Virus record (IMG/VR): IMGVR_UViG_3300045999_011735
Span: 50,997 to 114,996 of that record
Source of the DNA: a virus
Strand: one strand, 5' to 3'
DNA length: 64,000 bases
Part shown: one piece after another, positions 37,544 through 45,766 of the stretch
How the letters are laid out: each line of letters starts with the position of its first letter
How positions within the stretch are numbered: the stretch's first letter is position 1
Notes under the pieces: model-generated
The model's database searches: none
What the model was told of the DNA's origin: nothing
Seen by the model: the letters and a program-made list of their open reading frames with translations, nothing else
Made by a program: the position numbers and the translations under genes

Positions 37544-38127
37544 TTTATTCTTTTTGCAGGTACACCAACATATATACCCGATTCTATAAGATCTGTTACT
37601 ACAGCCGCATTTGCTCCTATAGTAATAGATTCATTAATTATTAATTTTTCTCTTATAGAAGCATTGTTTCCCATATACACTTTATCTTGAATTTTAACAT
37701 TACCTGATACTATAGAACCAGGCATTGCGCTAAAATAGTCTCTAATTATACAATCATGTCCAATATGAACTGCTCTGTTCAATATTGCATGATCTCCTAT
37801 TTCTATATTATATGTTAATACACAATTAGCTCCTATAAAAGAGCCTTGTCCTATATTAACATAAGATAATACTAATGCCGATGGGTGAATATATGAAAAA
37901 TATTTTGTGTTTCCAGGGAGTTTATTAAACATTTCAGATCTATCTTGAGGTTTTGCTATTGCTATCATTACCTCATATTCTGTAGGGTCAAATTCAGATA
38001 ATGGAAATATATAATCGTTGTTTTCTTTCCAGTATTTATCATCTACAAAGCACTTCATTGTAAAATCTCCAATGTGTGCTCTTACTTCTTGAGCGTGTCC
38101 TCCAGCGCCTATTAATGCTCTTTTCAT
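37540..38127 (-). CDS. NeuD/PglD-like sugar acyltransferase
   Basis: This is a 195-residue protein. The N-terminal Rossmann-like part is MKRALIGAGGHAQEVRAHIG, and the C-terminal left-handed beta helix has hexapeptide repeats (IGQGSFIGANCVLTYNIEIG; ITIGANAAVVTDLI). It ends GIYVGVPAKRIK, a classic closing motif. His107 in HDCII or nearby could be catalytic. It acetylates amino-sugars in sialic-acid and bacillosamine pathways; the half-size aminotransferase at 38748 could supply an amino-sugar. Confidence 0.85.
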   Translation of the reverse strand: MKRALIGAGGHAQEVRAHIGDFTMKCFVDDKYWKENNDYIFPLSEFDPTEYEVMIAIAKPQDRSEMFNKLPGNTKYFSYIHPSALVLSYVNIGQGSFIGANCVLTYNIEIGDHAILNRAVHIGHDCIIRDYFSAMPGSIVSGNVKIQDKVYMGNNASIREKLIINESITIGANAAVVTDLIESGIYVGVPAKRIK

Positions 38128-38751
38128 TTAACTTTTATTTTGGTAGTACCAACAGTTATCATTATTAAAGACCTTTAAATTATTCTCATTAGCATAATCA
38201 TGCACTGCTCTACGTACAGTTTCCCATGTATAATCATCTCCGATTATATTTGCGTTTGGCCATAATTTATGAGTAATTTTAATATCATGTAAAACAGAAT
38301 CATAATCATGGTGCGCATCTATATAGACTAAATCAAAAGGAATATTCATTTTACCTAATATTTCTAAACCTTCTACTGTTTTAGCTCTAAGTGGGGTTAA
38401 ATGGTGTTTATGATCCCACATATTAACTAAAAACGTTTCCCACAATACACTAATTTGAGGCCATAATTCTTTTACTTGTTCGATACCAAATTCTTCTTGG
38501 ACATAATCGTTCATATCTTTACTCCAATGATCTATACACACTATATGAGCATCTGGGGCGTTTTCTGCTATGAATTTTGTTGAACCTGCTCCTGTCCAAC
38601 TTCCCATTTCTAGAATATATTTAGGTTTTAAATCTCTTATTACTGATTTTAGTATGTGGTGGTTTCCTATTCCAAACCAATTATGGCTATCTTTATTAAT
38701 ATTTGGTTTTTCACTAGGCCATTGAAACAGAGATTCTATTCGTTCTTTCAT
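38128..38751 (-). CDS. Class I methyltransferase (MTase_24-like)
   Basis: This is a 207-residue protein with PKYILEMGSWTGAGSTKFIA (motif I), AHIVCIDHWSKDMN (motif II), PFDLVYIDAHHDYDSVLHDI (motif IV) and NANIIGDDYTWETV. The IDAHHDYDSV type is common in methyltransferases next to glycosyltransferases. It is coupled to the DegT-like gene. Confidence 0.75.
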   Translation of the reverse strand: MKERIESLFQWPSEKPNINKDSHNWFGIGNHHILKSVIRDLKPKYILEMGSWTGAGSTKFIAENAPDAHIVCIDHWSKDMNDYVQEEFGIEQVKELWPQISVLWETFLVNMWDHKHHLTPLRAKTVEGLEILGKMNIPFDLVYIDAHHDYDSVLHDIKITHKLWPNANIIGDDYTWETVRRAVHDYANENNLKVFNNDNCWYYQNKS

Positions 38752-39377
38752 TGTTTATAGATGTCAAATTTAGATAAATCTGGATATGGTAATTCTAAAT
38801 CAGTATTGTGCTTTTTGGTTCCATCTATATTATAGAATTGATTCATTAATAGTAATCCTCTAGCTGCTAACTCAGGCATCATATAGAAATTCCATCCTAG
38901 CATATCAAAATTATCATCATGATATGAACATTCTCTTCTACCACTATATCTTGCTCTTTTAAACCAGTGATATGCTTCTAAACTGTCAGTTAAGATAGCT
39001 CCACCTTTACTTAATTTAAAATGCTTATAAGGACCTGTAAATGAAACACACATATGAGTTCCTGGTTTGTACATGTCTGCTGTAAAGCATAAAGCACTGT
39101 CCCAAACATTAGTAGGTGCTAATTGATAAGCTCCTTTTAATGTTTTACCTTCTACAGGTGTAAATTTTACTTTAGCACCAGCATGAATAATTTCACAAGG
39201 TACAGATGGGTATGTACGAGCAGGGATTGTTACTTCTTTTCCTTTAACATTTTCAAACATTAAAGCCAAGAATAAAGCATTACTTTGGTTATCTACAGTT
39301 ACTACGTAAGGAGCACCTGTATAGTCAGCTAGTGCTTTTTCGAAATCTTCTGTTATTTTATAAATACCATTTGCCAT
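38748..39377 (-). CDS. Half-size DegT/DnrJ-type aminotransferase-like protein
   Basis: This is a 209-residue protein matching only the N-terminal large domain of DegT/DnrJ/EryC1 enzymes (normally about 370-400 residues). It has DYTGAPYVVTVDNQSNALFL, VTIPARTYPSVPCEIIHAGA and SFTGPYKHFKLSKGGAILTD, with Lys as the PLP candidate. The C-terminal small domain is missing and the stop is followed directly by the next gene upstream in the operon order. It may be a minimal enzyme or one half of a complex. Confidence 0.65.
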   Translation of the reverse strand: MANGIYKITEDFEKALADYTGAPYVVTVDNQSNALFLALMFENVKGKEVTIPARTYPSVPCEIIHAGAKVKFTPVEGKTLKGAYQLAPTNVWDSALCFTADMYKPGTHMCVSFTGPYKHFKLSKGGAILTDSLEAYHWFKRARYSGRRECSYHDDNFDMLGWNFYMMPELAARGLLLMNQFYNIDGTKKHNTDLELPYPDLSKFDIYKQ

Positions 39378-39380
39378 AAT

Positions 39381-40007
39381 CTATATTTTTTCGTAAAAAG
39401 CATTTTGTTTTTCTTGACGCTCAATTGTTTTAGAATGTACTAATTCATATCCTTTAGGTAAATTAGCTATTGTTTTCCAACCTGCAAGACGCTCGTGTAC
39501 TTTGTTAATCCACGTTATTTCCTTTTTATTAGCGCATATACGTGTTTGGAAATCAGGATAATTAACCCACCCATTATCATCTACAAACCATCTCCATTTA
39601 TCAATGTGATCACGAGTTAATCCTTCGACAGTATTAATTCTAGGTACGGCGATTAGATCTACTAAATCTTTATTCATGTCTAATATACCATGAATATTTT
39701 CAGCTAATCCATCACTTAGATATTCATCTGCATCAATAAAGAATACCCAATCACGTGTACAGTGGTTTTTAACATTATTTTTAAATGATGCAAAGTCACC
39801 ATTTAGTGAAGCGAATATTCTATGATATTCAAAAGATTGTCCAACATTATATTTGTTGGCTACTTTTTTAACCTCGTCTGTAGCAGTTGAATCTAATTGA
39901 ACCATTATTTCATCACCTGGTTTGATGATGGTTACTAGTTGATCTAGTAAACGCTCTAGTTCAACATGTTCATTCCATGCTGTAATTGCAAAACTAATTG
40001 TAGACAT
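39381..40007 (-). CDS. GT2-family glycosyltransferase
   Basis: This is a 208-residue protein: SFAITAWNEHVELERLLDQL, DEIMVQLDSTATDEVKKVA, TRDWVFFIDADEYLSDGLAE with the DAD metal motif. The short length and the missing C-terminal acceptor domain resemble small SunS/WaaE-like enzymes. It is four bases from its upstream neighbour. Confidence 0.8.
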   Translation of the reverse strand: MSTISFAITAWNEHVELERLLDQLVTIIKPGDEIMVQLDSTATDEVKKVANKYNVGQSFEYHRIFASLNGDFASFKNNVKNHCTRDWVFFIDADEYLSDGLAENIHGILDMNKDLVDLIAVPRINTVEGLTRDHIDKWRWFVDDNGWVNYPDFQTRICANKKEITWINKVHERLAGWKTIANLPKGYELVHSKTIERQEKQNAFYEKI

Positions 40008-40010
40008 AAC

Positions 40011-40256
40011 TTAGTCATTTAATAACTCTTTTTTAGATTCATTAGATACTGAATTTGTATCTGTTGATACCCACTGTTTATATTTTTCAGCAGCACTTAG
40101 TAAGGTTTCATTTGGTTCATAGTCATAATAGATAACATCATCATTTACTTCTTTGATTTTTTCCTTTAACATGTCCCATTGAGCTGGGGTTATGTTATGA
40201 TGATGTGCTCCTTCCATGAATCCTTTAAACCAAATTACAAAGTCTCTACTTGTCAT
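40011..40256 (-). CDS. Conserved phage hypothetical protein
   Basis: This is an 81-residue protein starting TSRDFVIWFKGFMEGAHHHN and continuing ITPAQWDMLKEKIKEV, a pattern common in small proteins of large phages. Function unknown. It overlaps the next gene by four bases. Confidence 0.65.
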   Translation of the reverse strand: MTSRDFVIWFKGFMEGAHHHNITPAQWDMLKEKIKEVNDDVIYYDYEPNETLLSAAEKYKQWVSTDTNSVSNESKKELLND

Positions 40257-40684
40257 AACGAATTTAATTTTAAAATAGCAGATGCAAATGATTCTCTTGG
40301 AAAATGTTCCATTAAACTCATATCAATTCTATGAGTTTGATTTTTTGGAAAACGTGCTTTTTCCTCTTCTTTAATTGGTACTAATGGAGCAACTGTCCAT
40401 TTCCAAGCATCTTTATTACTTCCATTTGGAAATAATATACCTTTTTCAGCTATATTGATTGTACTTGGATACCATACGAATCCATCTTTATCTACTATTT
40501 CTAAATCTTTAATTAGTTCTGGGAGTGATTCTTTTGCATTTGTTACAAAGTCGCTGTCCTGTACCATGTGTGAAGTGCTTCCGTATCCACAATTAAAACA
40601 CATCCATTGAATGAATTGTTCATGATGATACTCATAACACATTTCAGCGTCACAACATGGACACTTAATTAAATTGTCAGTCAT
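40253..40684 (-). CDS. Zinc-ribbon protein
   Basis: This is a 143-residue protein. CPCCDAEMCYEYHHEQF followed by WMCFNCGYGS gives two CxxC pairs of a zinc ribbon, and the C-terminal part is beta-rich. Role unknown; zinc ribbons of this type often contact RNA polymerase or nucleic acid. Confidence 0.7.
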   Translation of the reverse strand: MTDNLIKCPCCDAEMCYEYHHEQFIQWMCFNCGYGSTSHMVQDSDFVTNAKESLPELIKDLEIVDKDGFVWYPSTINIAEKGILFPNGSNKDAWKWTVAPLVPIKEEEKARFPKNQTHRIDMSLMEHFPRESFASAILKLNSL

Positions 40685-40707
40685 AATATAAAGGTATAAA
40701 CTATATT

Positions 40708-40893
40708 TTAGAATCCAAACAACTTCTTAATTTTATCTAATAAAGATGTTTTTATTTCAACATCACGATTAGATACAAATGGAGTTGTTTCTGGAGCAAG
40801 AACTGGAAGTTCAACATTCTTTTTCTTTGATGTTGGTTTCTTTGCAGTTGTTGCTTTTTTAGTTGTTACCTTTTTTGTGGTTTTCTTTTCCAT
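40708..40893 (-). CDS. Lys/Thr-rich small protein
   Basis: This is a 61-residue protein with a KKTTKKVTTKKATTAKKPTS tail-like N-terminus, similar to histone-H1-like low-complexity tails, and a C-terminal helix LLDKIKKLFGF. It may bind DNA or RNA. An ATATTTATA box lies 17 bases before its ATG. Confidence 0.65.
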   Translation of the reverse strand: MEKKTTKKVTTKKATTAKKPTSKKKNVELPVLAPETTPFVSNRDVEIKTSLLDKIKKLFGF

Positions 40894-40909
40894 GATTGAT
40901 TTGTTTGTA

Positions 40910-40918
40910 TATAAATAT
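40910..40918 (-). promoter_or_regulatory. Second-class promoter box ATATTTATA
   Basis: The box lies between the GT4 gene end and the Lys/Thr-rich gene, 17 bases before the ATG at 40893, with no -33 element. Confidence 0.45.
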
Positions 40919-40921
40919 AGA

Positions 40922-42223
40922 TTATTGTTCTATCTTTTTAAGTTTAGGCAACTTAAGTTCAACTTGTTTTGGAAATTCAGGAGTATACTTTTTAAGTAAT
41001 TCGTCTAACACCTCAACCATTTTGTCAAATGAGAAATTTTGTTTATTTCTGTATGCGAGGCGTTTTGCTTTTTCTTGATATTCTTTATAGTTGGTAAATA
41101 CATCCATTAAAGCATGTCCTGATTGGTTATCATCAGGTTTGAACCACATTGATTCAGCCAATATTGTATTAGCAACAGCCGCACTTGGGTGTACTTGATT
41201 TAATGTACCTCCTACTAAGCCACAGAGTTCAGAATTTAAGAAATCTAAATGCCCACTCCATCCACTAGCAATAATTGGTTTTCCAATAACACTAAATTCA
41301 AGTAACGGGCGTCCAAATCCTTCACCTTTAGTAAAGGACACCATTGCTTTTACTTTTGGGTGGTTGTATATGCAATTTACTTCATCATCACTCAAATCAC
41401 CATGGATTAAGTAGATATTAGGTATATCTTTTGAATTTACTGTTTTTCTAATATCATCTATCTTCTTCAAAATATTGTCTCTATCTATAATTGAAGGAGC
41501 ACCTTGTGATACTTTTAAAATTAGTCCTGGTTTGTTTTTCTTTCCTTTAAATACTTCAAGGAATGCTTTAATCATGTATCCAACATTCTTTCTATCTTCA
41601 GCATAGTCACCTTGCAACCAGTGCCCTACAAATAAGTAACAGAATTCTTCTTTAATTGTATTTAAATCATCATAAATGTCAAAATCAACAATATCGTCCG
41701 ATTTAAAATATTTATTTAAATCAGCACCTTCAAATAATATTTCAAGTGGTTTTTTTAATTCAATTACGTTTACTAATTGACCATTTGGTGCTTTCTGTTC
41801 AAATTTACTACTTTGAAATACTTTTTTAGAATGATCAGATGATACTAAATTTAGAGTCATTCTATTACAACCTTCAATCCAACTAGGATCGCATGTTGTA
41901 GTTTCAATACCTGCTGTAACACCAATATTGAATTTACCTAATGGTTGAAATTCATTTGGTACTGTAATTTGGATCCATACTTCAGGTTGTTTAGGAACAC
42001 TCATTGTTAGTTTTCCAATGATTCTATTTTTCAAATCTTCTTCTTCAGCAATGTTTGTATCTAAAGCACCGAATGGTGTTTGTCCCCATCTTTGAGATAA
42101 TATTTTAATATCCCATTCTTCACCTTTAATTTTGATAAGTGATTTTACAAAATCACGAGATCTAGCTCCGTATCCACTATACGTGTCAATAGGGCAACTT
42201 ACTATACAAAGTGGTTTACTCAT
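40922..42223 (-). CDS. GT4-type (GT-B) glycosyltransferase
   Basis: This is a 433-residue protein. The N-terminal domain has SGYGARSRDFVKSLIK, and the C-terminal donor domain has YLFVGHWLQGDYAEDRKNVG and a late VSFTKGEGFGRPLLEFSVIG with the E-x7-E motif, then KPIIASGWSGH. Full length for family GT4. It overlaps the second GT4 gene by four bases. Confidence 0.8.
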   Translation of the reverse strand: MSKPLCIVSCPIDTYSGYGARSRDFVKSLIKIKGEEWDIKILSQRWGQTPFGALDTNIAEEEDLKNRIIGKLTMSVPKQPEVWIQITVPNEFQPLGKFNIGVTAGIETTTCDPSWIEGCNRMTLNLVSSDHSKKVFQSSKFEQKAPNGQLVNVIELKKPLEILFEGADLNKYFKSDDIVDFDIYDDLNTIKEEFCYLFVGHWLQGDYAEDRKNVGYMIKAFLEVFKGKKNKPGLILKVSQGAPSIIDRDNILKKIDDIRKTVNSKDIPNIYLIHGDLSDDEVNCIYNHPKVKAMVSFTKGEGFGRPLLEFSVIGKPIIASGWSGHLDFLNSELCGLVGGTLNQVHPSAAVANTILAESMWFKPDDNQSGHALMDVFTNYKEYQEKAKRLAYRNKQNFSFDKMVEVLDELLKKYTPEFPKQVELKLPKLKKIEQ

Positions 42224-43662
42224 AACGAAATTACAGTTTTATTTTGTTTTGCAGGTAATTCTTCAATTTTTATAAAATTATAACATTCTCTAGGCTCCCA
42301 TTTTTCAAGAGTTTTATCAATATATTTGATAACATTTTTAGCCATATTTTTAGATGTCATCATTGCTTCATCTGATGTAACCCATTTACGAGCGGCTTCT
42401 CCTCTACGTTTACGTTCATCAGAACTTAATTCATATAGTGCTTTTATTTGAGCAGCTGCATCTCTAAAATCAGCTCTATCATCAAAGATATAAGGTGTTG
42501 GGACTGAACCTACAAGAGATAAATTTGATGGAAATACTGGGAAGGCCCATTCACCACATTTTTTATATTTTCCAAAATGGTTTGATCCAAATTCTTCAGT
42601 GAATTTAATCCATTCACCATTTTCATCTTCAAAGCGCATTTGGTCTTGCATACCACCAGTTACGTTGGCAATGATTGGTTTTCCACACATCATAGCTTCA
42701 GTTAAACTTAATCCCCATCCTTCATTCGATGAAATCAAAATACAAGCATCCATTGAATTGTATAGTAAATTCATTTGTTCAGGAACAAATCTATTTAATC
42801 CTGTAATTAATACATTTGGAGGATTTTTACCCCAAATCATTTCAATTACAGCAGGAATATCTGTTCCGTTTTCATCTACAGGGTGTGTATGAGCTATAAA
42901 TGCTACTTTATCTTTTTTATCTTCTGGAAGTTGGTCTACAAATAATTTCCAAGCTAATAGTACATCTGGGAATGATTTGCGTCTAATGTTTCTAGAGTTA
43001 AATCCTAAAACAAAGTCAAATTCTTTTTTTCCAAATATGTTCTTTTTAAACTCTTCAAGTTCTTTTCCTTTATCTGTTCCTTCCTGAATAGGGAAGAATA
43101 CATCTTCATTTATACCATGAGGCACATATCCTATTACTTTGTCTTTGGCTTTATCACCTAACACAGCATGATTTAAGTTTTCAGTCTGTTTAGAAATAGC
43201 TAATAAACCATCACATGATTCGTAATATGGTCTGTTGTAAAGTGGATAAGGCAATGAATCCCAAATGTTCAAATAAATAATTGGAACTTGAGAACGTATC
43301 TCTCTTTCATGCATCCACAACCAAATCCAATAACGTGGATCTGTAAACAACATGATTGCGTCTGGTTTTTCAACTTCAAGTAATGCTCTAATGGCTTCAA
43401 TAGTTCCATATCCAGAACTAGGGTATAATGTTACTTGAGCATCTTCAATTCCATTAAATTTATTTGCATCTGCACTTAAATCTAATTTTTTACCTTCGTC
43501 TGGGTGTTTGATTGTACTACCTAAATTTATCCAATTGTAGTAATGGCAGGTACCTAAAATCATTTCCCTTGCCATAGTTGCAATACCAGAAGTTGTTCTG
43601 ATATCATCTGATAATAGTAAAATCTTTTTACGTTGTGCTTGTGGAATGTAACCTTCTTTCAT
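42220..43662 (-). CDS. GT4-type (GT-B) glycosyltransferase
   Basis: This is a 480-residue protein: LLLSDDIRTTSGIATMAREM at the start, LAISKQTENLN, FVLGFNSRNIRRKSFPDVLL (phosphate/UDP region) and ILISSNEGWGLSLTEAMMCG (E-x7-E), then KPIIANVTGGMQDQM. Full length. It joins the replication operon to the sugar island with an 18-base gap to the upstream small gene. Confidence 0.85.
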   Translation of the reverse strand: MKEGYIPQAQRKKILLLSDDIRTTSGIATMAREMILGTCHYYNWINLGSTIKHPDEGKKLDLSADANKFNGIEDAQVTLYPSSGYGTIEAIRALLEVEKPDAIMLFTDPRYWIWLWMHEREIRSQVPIIYLNIWDSLPYPLYNRPYYESCDGLLAISKQTENLNHAVLGDKAKDKVIGYVPHGINEDVFFPIQEGTDKGKELEEFKKNIFGKKEFDFVLGFNSRNIRRKSFPDVLLAWKLFVDQLPEDKKDKVAFIAHTHPVDENGTDIPAVIEMIWGKNPPNVLITGLNRFVPEQMNLLYNSMDACILISSNEGWGLSLTEAMMCGKPIIANVTGGMQDQMRFEDENGEWIKFTEEFGSNHFGKYKKCGEWAFPVFPSNLSLVGSVPTPYIFDDRADFRDAAAQIKALYELSSDERKRRGEAARKWVTSDEAMMTSKNMAKNVIKYIDKTLEKWEPRECYNFIKIEELPAKQNKTVISL

Positions 43663-43679
43663 AATAATTTTTAAAAGTA

Positions 43680-43883
43680 TTAAAGACTACCACTCATTAT
43701 TAATTCAGTGTGGTTGTGTAATTGTTTGCGAAATTCTTCACTGCTCAAATACAAATGAATTGCTCTATTTGTTAACTTTTGTAAGTTAAATTTGTTTTTG
43801 ATACTTGCAACTTTAAATTCTTCAAACAAGTCTTGATGTACTTTTACACTCGTAAGTGTTAATTTTTCATTTTTGCTTGCCAT
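43680..43883 (-). CDS. Ribbon-helix-helix-like small protein
   Basis: This is a 67-residue protein: TLTSVKVHQDLFEEFKVASI, then KFNLQKLTNRAIHLYLSSEE, the beta-strand plus two-helix plan of CopG/MetJ-type DNA-binding proteins. It may regulate phage genes. It has an ATATTTATA box 17 bases before its ATG. Confidence 0.65.
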   Translation of the reverse strand: MASKNEKLTLTSVKVHQDLFEEFKVASIKNKFNLQKLTNRAIHLYLSSEEFRKQLHNHTELIMSGSL

Positions 43884-43899
43884 AAACTATATATTTTGA

Positions 43900-43908
43900 T
43901 ATAAATAT
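43900..43908 (-). promoter_or_regulatory. Second-class promoter box ATATTTATA
   Basis: The box lies 17 bases before the ribbon-helix-helix-like gene and just after the end of the nuclease gene. Confidence 0.45.
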
Positions 43909-43916
43909 ATATTCCT

Positions 43917-44858
43917 TTAAAAAGAATTTAACTTGTTACAAAGAGAGGGATTGTTGTTAAATTGGCACCATTTACATAAAGGTCCTACTTGTTTTAGGTG
44001 TTCTTTAACTAATGGTTTTCCATCTTTATCAAAACAATCTTCTATAAATGTACGAAAGCCTTCTAATGTAGCCGAACGTTTTCTTGGGCCTGATGCAGGA
44101 GTGAATGTTTGAATCCTAGGAATCGGATATTCACTGTTTTCCCATATTTTACGCTTCACAATGAAGAATTCAACTTCAATTTTATCTATATCCCAATTGA
44201 ATAATTTACTAAAGTATTCTTTATAAAGTAATATTTGTGATGTTTTAGTTTCGTTTCGTTTATCCTCGTCTCTCCATCCACGTTTTGAGGTTTTAATATC
44301 GTAAATACAAATGGTGTCTGTATTTTCATTATATAGTATAAAATCGATAAAACCCCTAAATTTAACATTAGGATAATTTTCATGCGGAGTATATGCTAAA
44401 GGAAATTCAATTCCTATAAGGTGAGTTTTACGAGATGAAAAATATTCTCCTCGTTTTTTAAGGAAAAATTCTATTATTTCTCTTCCATCCTCGAAGTATT
44501 CAGCCATTTCAGCTGCTGAGGAGAAGTGTGTTTTGTGATTTTGTTCGAATCCTGTTTTGTATTCTTCCCTAAATGTGTTTTCAAACAGGCCTATAATATC
44601 TTCCCTGTCAGCAGCTGCTCCACTTTGTTCATACATTACTTTAAGGTAATGCTGTAATGCTGTATGCATTGCTGTTCCAAATGTAAGTTCAATGCTTGGG
44701 GGGTTCTTATGTTTATCTACACTTTGAAGCTTCCACTTGTGTGGGCATTGCTTCCAAGTAGAATACTGTGAATATGAAACTATTTTTTCTTTACTCCAAT
44801 CAATCTCTGTTTCTTTATGCTCGAGTAGAGGCTTTAGATGCTTTGGTAGTTTTTTCAT
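43917..44858 (-). CDS. RecB/Cas4-type PD-(D/E)XK nuclease
   Basis: This is a 313-residue protein with SYSQYSTWKQCPHKWKLQ, LTFGTAMHTALQHYL, then FRGFIDFILYN and ICIYDIKTSKRGW: D-x20-DxK of the nuclease core. It ends CKWCQFNNNPSLC. The Cys in QCPHK plus the three late Cys fit the [4Fe-4S] site of Cas4/AddB nucleases. Likely a 5'-3' exonuclease in recombination or replication, replacing T4-type end processing. It overlaps the gp62-like gene by 44 bases. Confidence 0.85.
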   Translation of the reverse strand: MKKLPKHLKPLLEHKETEIDWSKEKIVSYSQYSTWKQCPHKWKLQSVDKHKNPPSIELTFGTAMHTALQHYLKVMYEQSGAAADREDIIGLFENTFREEYKTGFEQNHKTHFSSAAEMAEYFEDGREIIEFFLKKRGEYFSSRKTHLIGIEFPLAYTPHENYPNVKFRGFIDFILYNENTDTICIYDIKTSKRGWRDEDKRNETKTSQILLYKEYFSKLFNWDIDKIEVEFFIVKRKIWENSEYPIPRIQTFTPASGPRKRSATLEGFRTFIEDCFDKDGKPLVKEHLKQVGPLCKWCQFNNNPSLCNKLNSF

Positions 44859-45267
44859 CTTTCAATAACTTTTTTATTTCATCATCGTCTATTCCTCTGC
44901 TACTTAAGATGTTTTTTACTTCATCTTTATTTAATATATGGAGATATTCTTTTATCTCTCTAGTTGATATTTGGTAATGATTAGCTAAAGTATCTAATAA
45001 TTCACTATTTACTTTAGATTTAGTTGATTTAATATATTTTGCAAATACCTTATTTTCAGGTAAATACTTACAGTATATTAAATATATTTGATCAGGTTTT
45101 AATTGCCAAAACTGTTGTAGATAATTGGCTAATTCAAGATATGGTTCATACATTGATACAAGTCTATGCATCATGTAAGGATTAAATGTCGCTTTGTCCT
45201 CTTCACTAAATGAGGACCAAGGATCCTTAATGTACGTAACCTGTTTAAACCAATCAAATATTGTCAT
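44815..45267 (-). CDS. gp62: Clamp-loader small subunit, gp62-like
   Basis: This is a 150-residue protein with FNPYMMHRLVSMYEPYLELA, LPENKVFAKYIKSTK and ANHYQISTREIKEYLHIL, the order seen in gp62 subunits of T4-type phages, although overall identity would be low. gp62 joins four gp44 subunits to load the gp45 clamp. Location close to the gp44-like gene supports this. The C-terminal tail (DEKTTKASKASTRA) is extra. Confidence 0.65.
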   Translation of the reverse strand: MTIFDWFKQVTYIKDPWSSFSEEDKATFNPYMMHRLVSMYEPYLELANYLQQFWQLKPDQIYLIYCKYLPENKVFAKYIKSTKSKVNSELLDTLANHYQISTREIKEYLHILNKDEVKNILSSRGIDDDEIKKLLKDEKTTKASKASTRA

Positions 45268-45270
45268 TTA

Positions 45271-45489
45271 TTACTTATCTTTAGGCATAAATTCAGCATT
45301 TACATGTCCACATTTAGAACAAGTAAATACTGGAATAGGCATAAGTGCATCTTGTGCTGTACCTGTTACGAAACGAGATATTTTACGTAACATTACTCCT
45401 TCGATAAACACTTCGTTTTCACATTCTTCACACTTAATAGGCGTTGTATCTTTTAACGCCACGTTCATGTTTAATTGCTGTTGGTTCAT
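45271..45489 (-). CDS. Zinc-ribbon protein in replication operon
   Basis: This is a 72-residue protein with IKCEECENEVFIEGVMLRKI and FTCSKCGHVNAEF: two CxxC pairs. ALMPIPV between them is typical of small conserved proteins in this phage group. It might be a replication or transcription accessory factor. It is four bases from the gp62-like gene. Confidence 0.7.
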   Translation of the reverse strand: MNQQQLNMNVALKDTTPIKCEECENEVFIEGVMLRKISRFVTGTAQDALMPIPVFTCSKCGHVNAEFMPKDK

Positions 45490-45764
45490 TTTGATTTTGT
45501 TTTAGAAAACCCTTGTTTTAAAGGTTCTATGTTTTTAGGTTCATCTTTTAAAAATTCTGCCTTAACTGCTCTCCAATAATTTATATGGTTTGTATCTTTT
45601 TTTCTAGCTTCATCTACTTCTTCTTCTGAAAAGCGAGAATAGTTCATTTTTTCTAAAGAACCAATAAGACCACTTATAAAAGCAATGACTTGTTCTTTAT
45701 TTTGTTTCTTTAAATGGTTTGCTTGTTCTACTGGGGATGCAGTTGTTGTATCTAGTAAATTCAT
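45486..45764 (-). CDS. Hypothetical helical protein
   Basis: This is a 92-residue helical protein (AFISGLIGSLEKMNYSRFSE) with a basic end. No family is recognised. It overlaps the zinc-ribbon gene by four bases and lies just after the gp44-like gene. Confidence 0.65.
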   Translation of the reverse strand: MNLLDTTTASPVEQANHLKKQNKEQVIAFISGLIGSLEKMNYSRFSEEEVDEARKKDTNHINYWRAVKAEFLKDEPKNIEPLKQGFSKTKSK

Positions 45765-45766
45765 AG

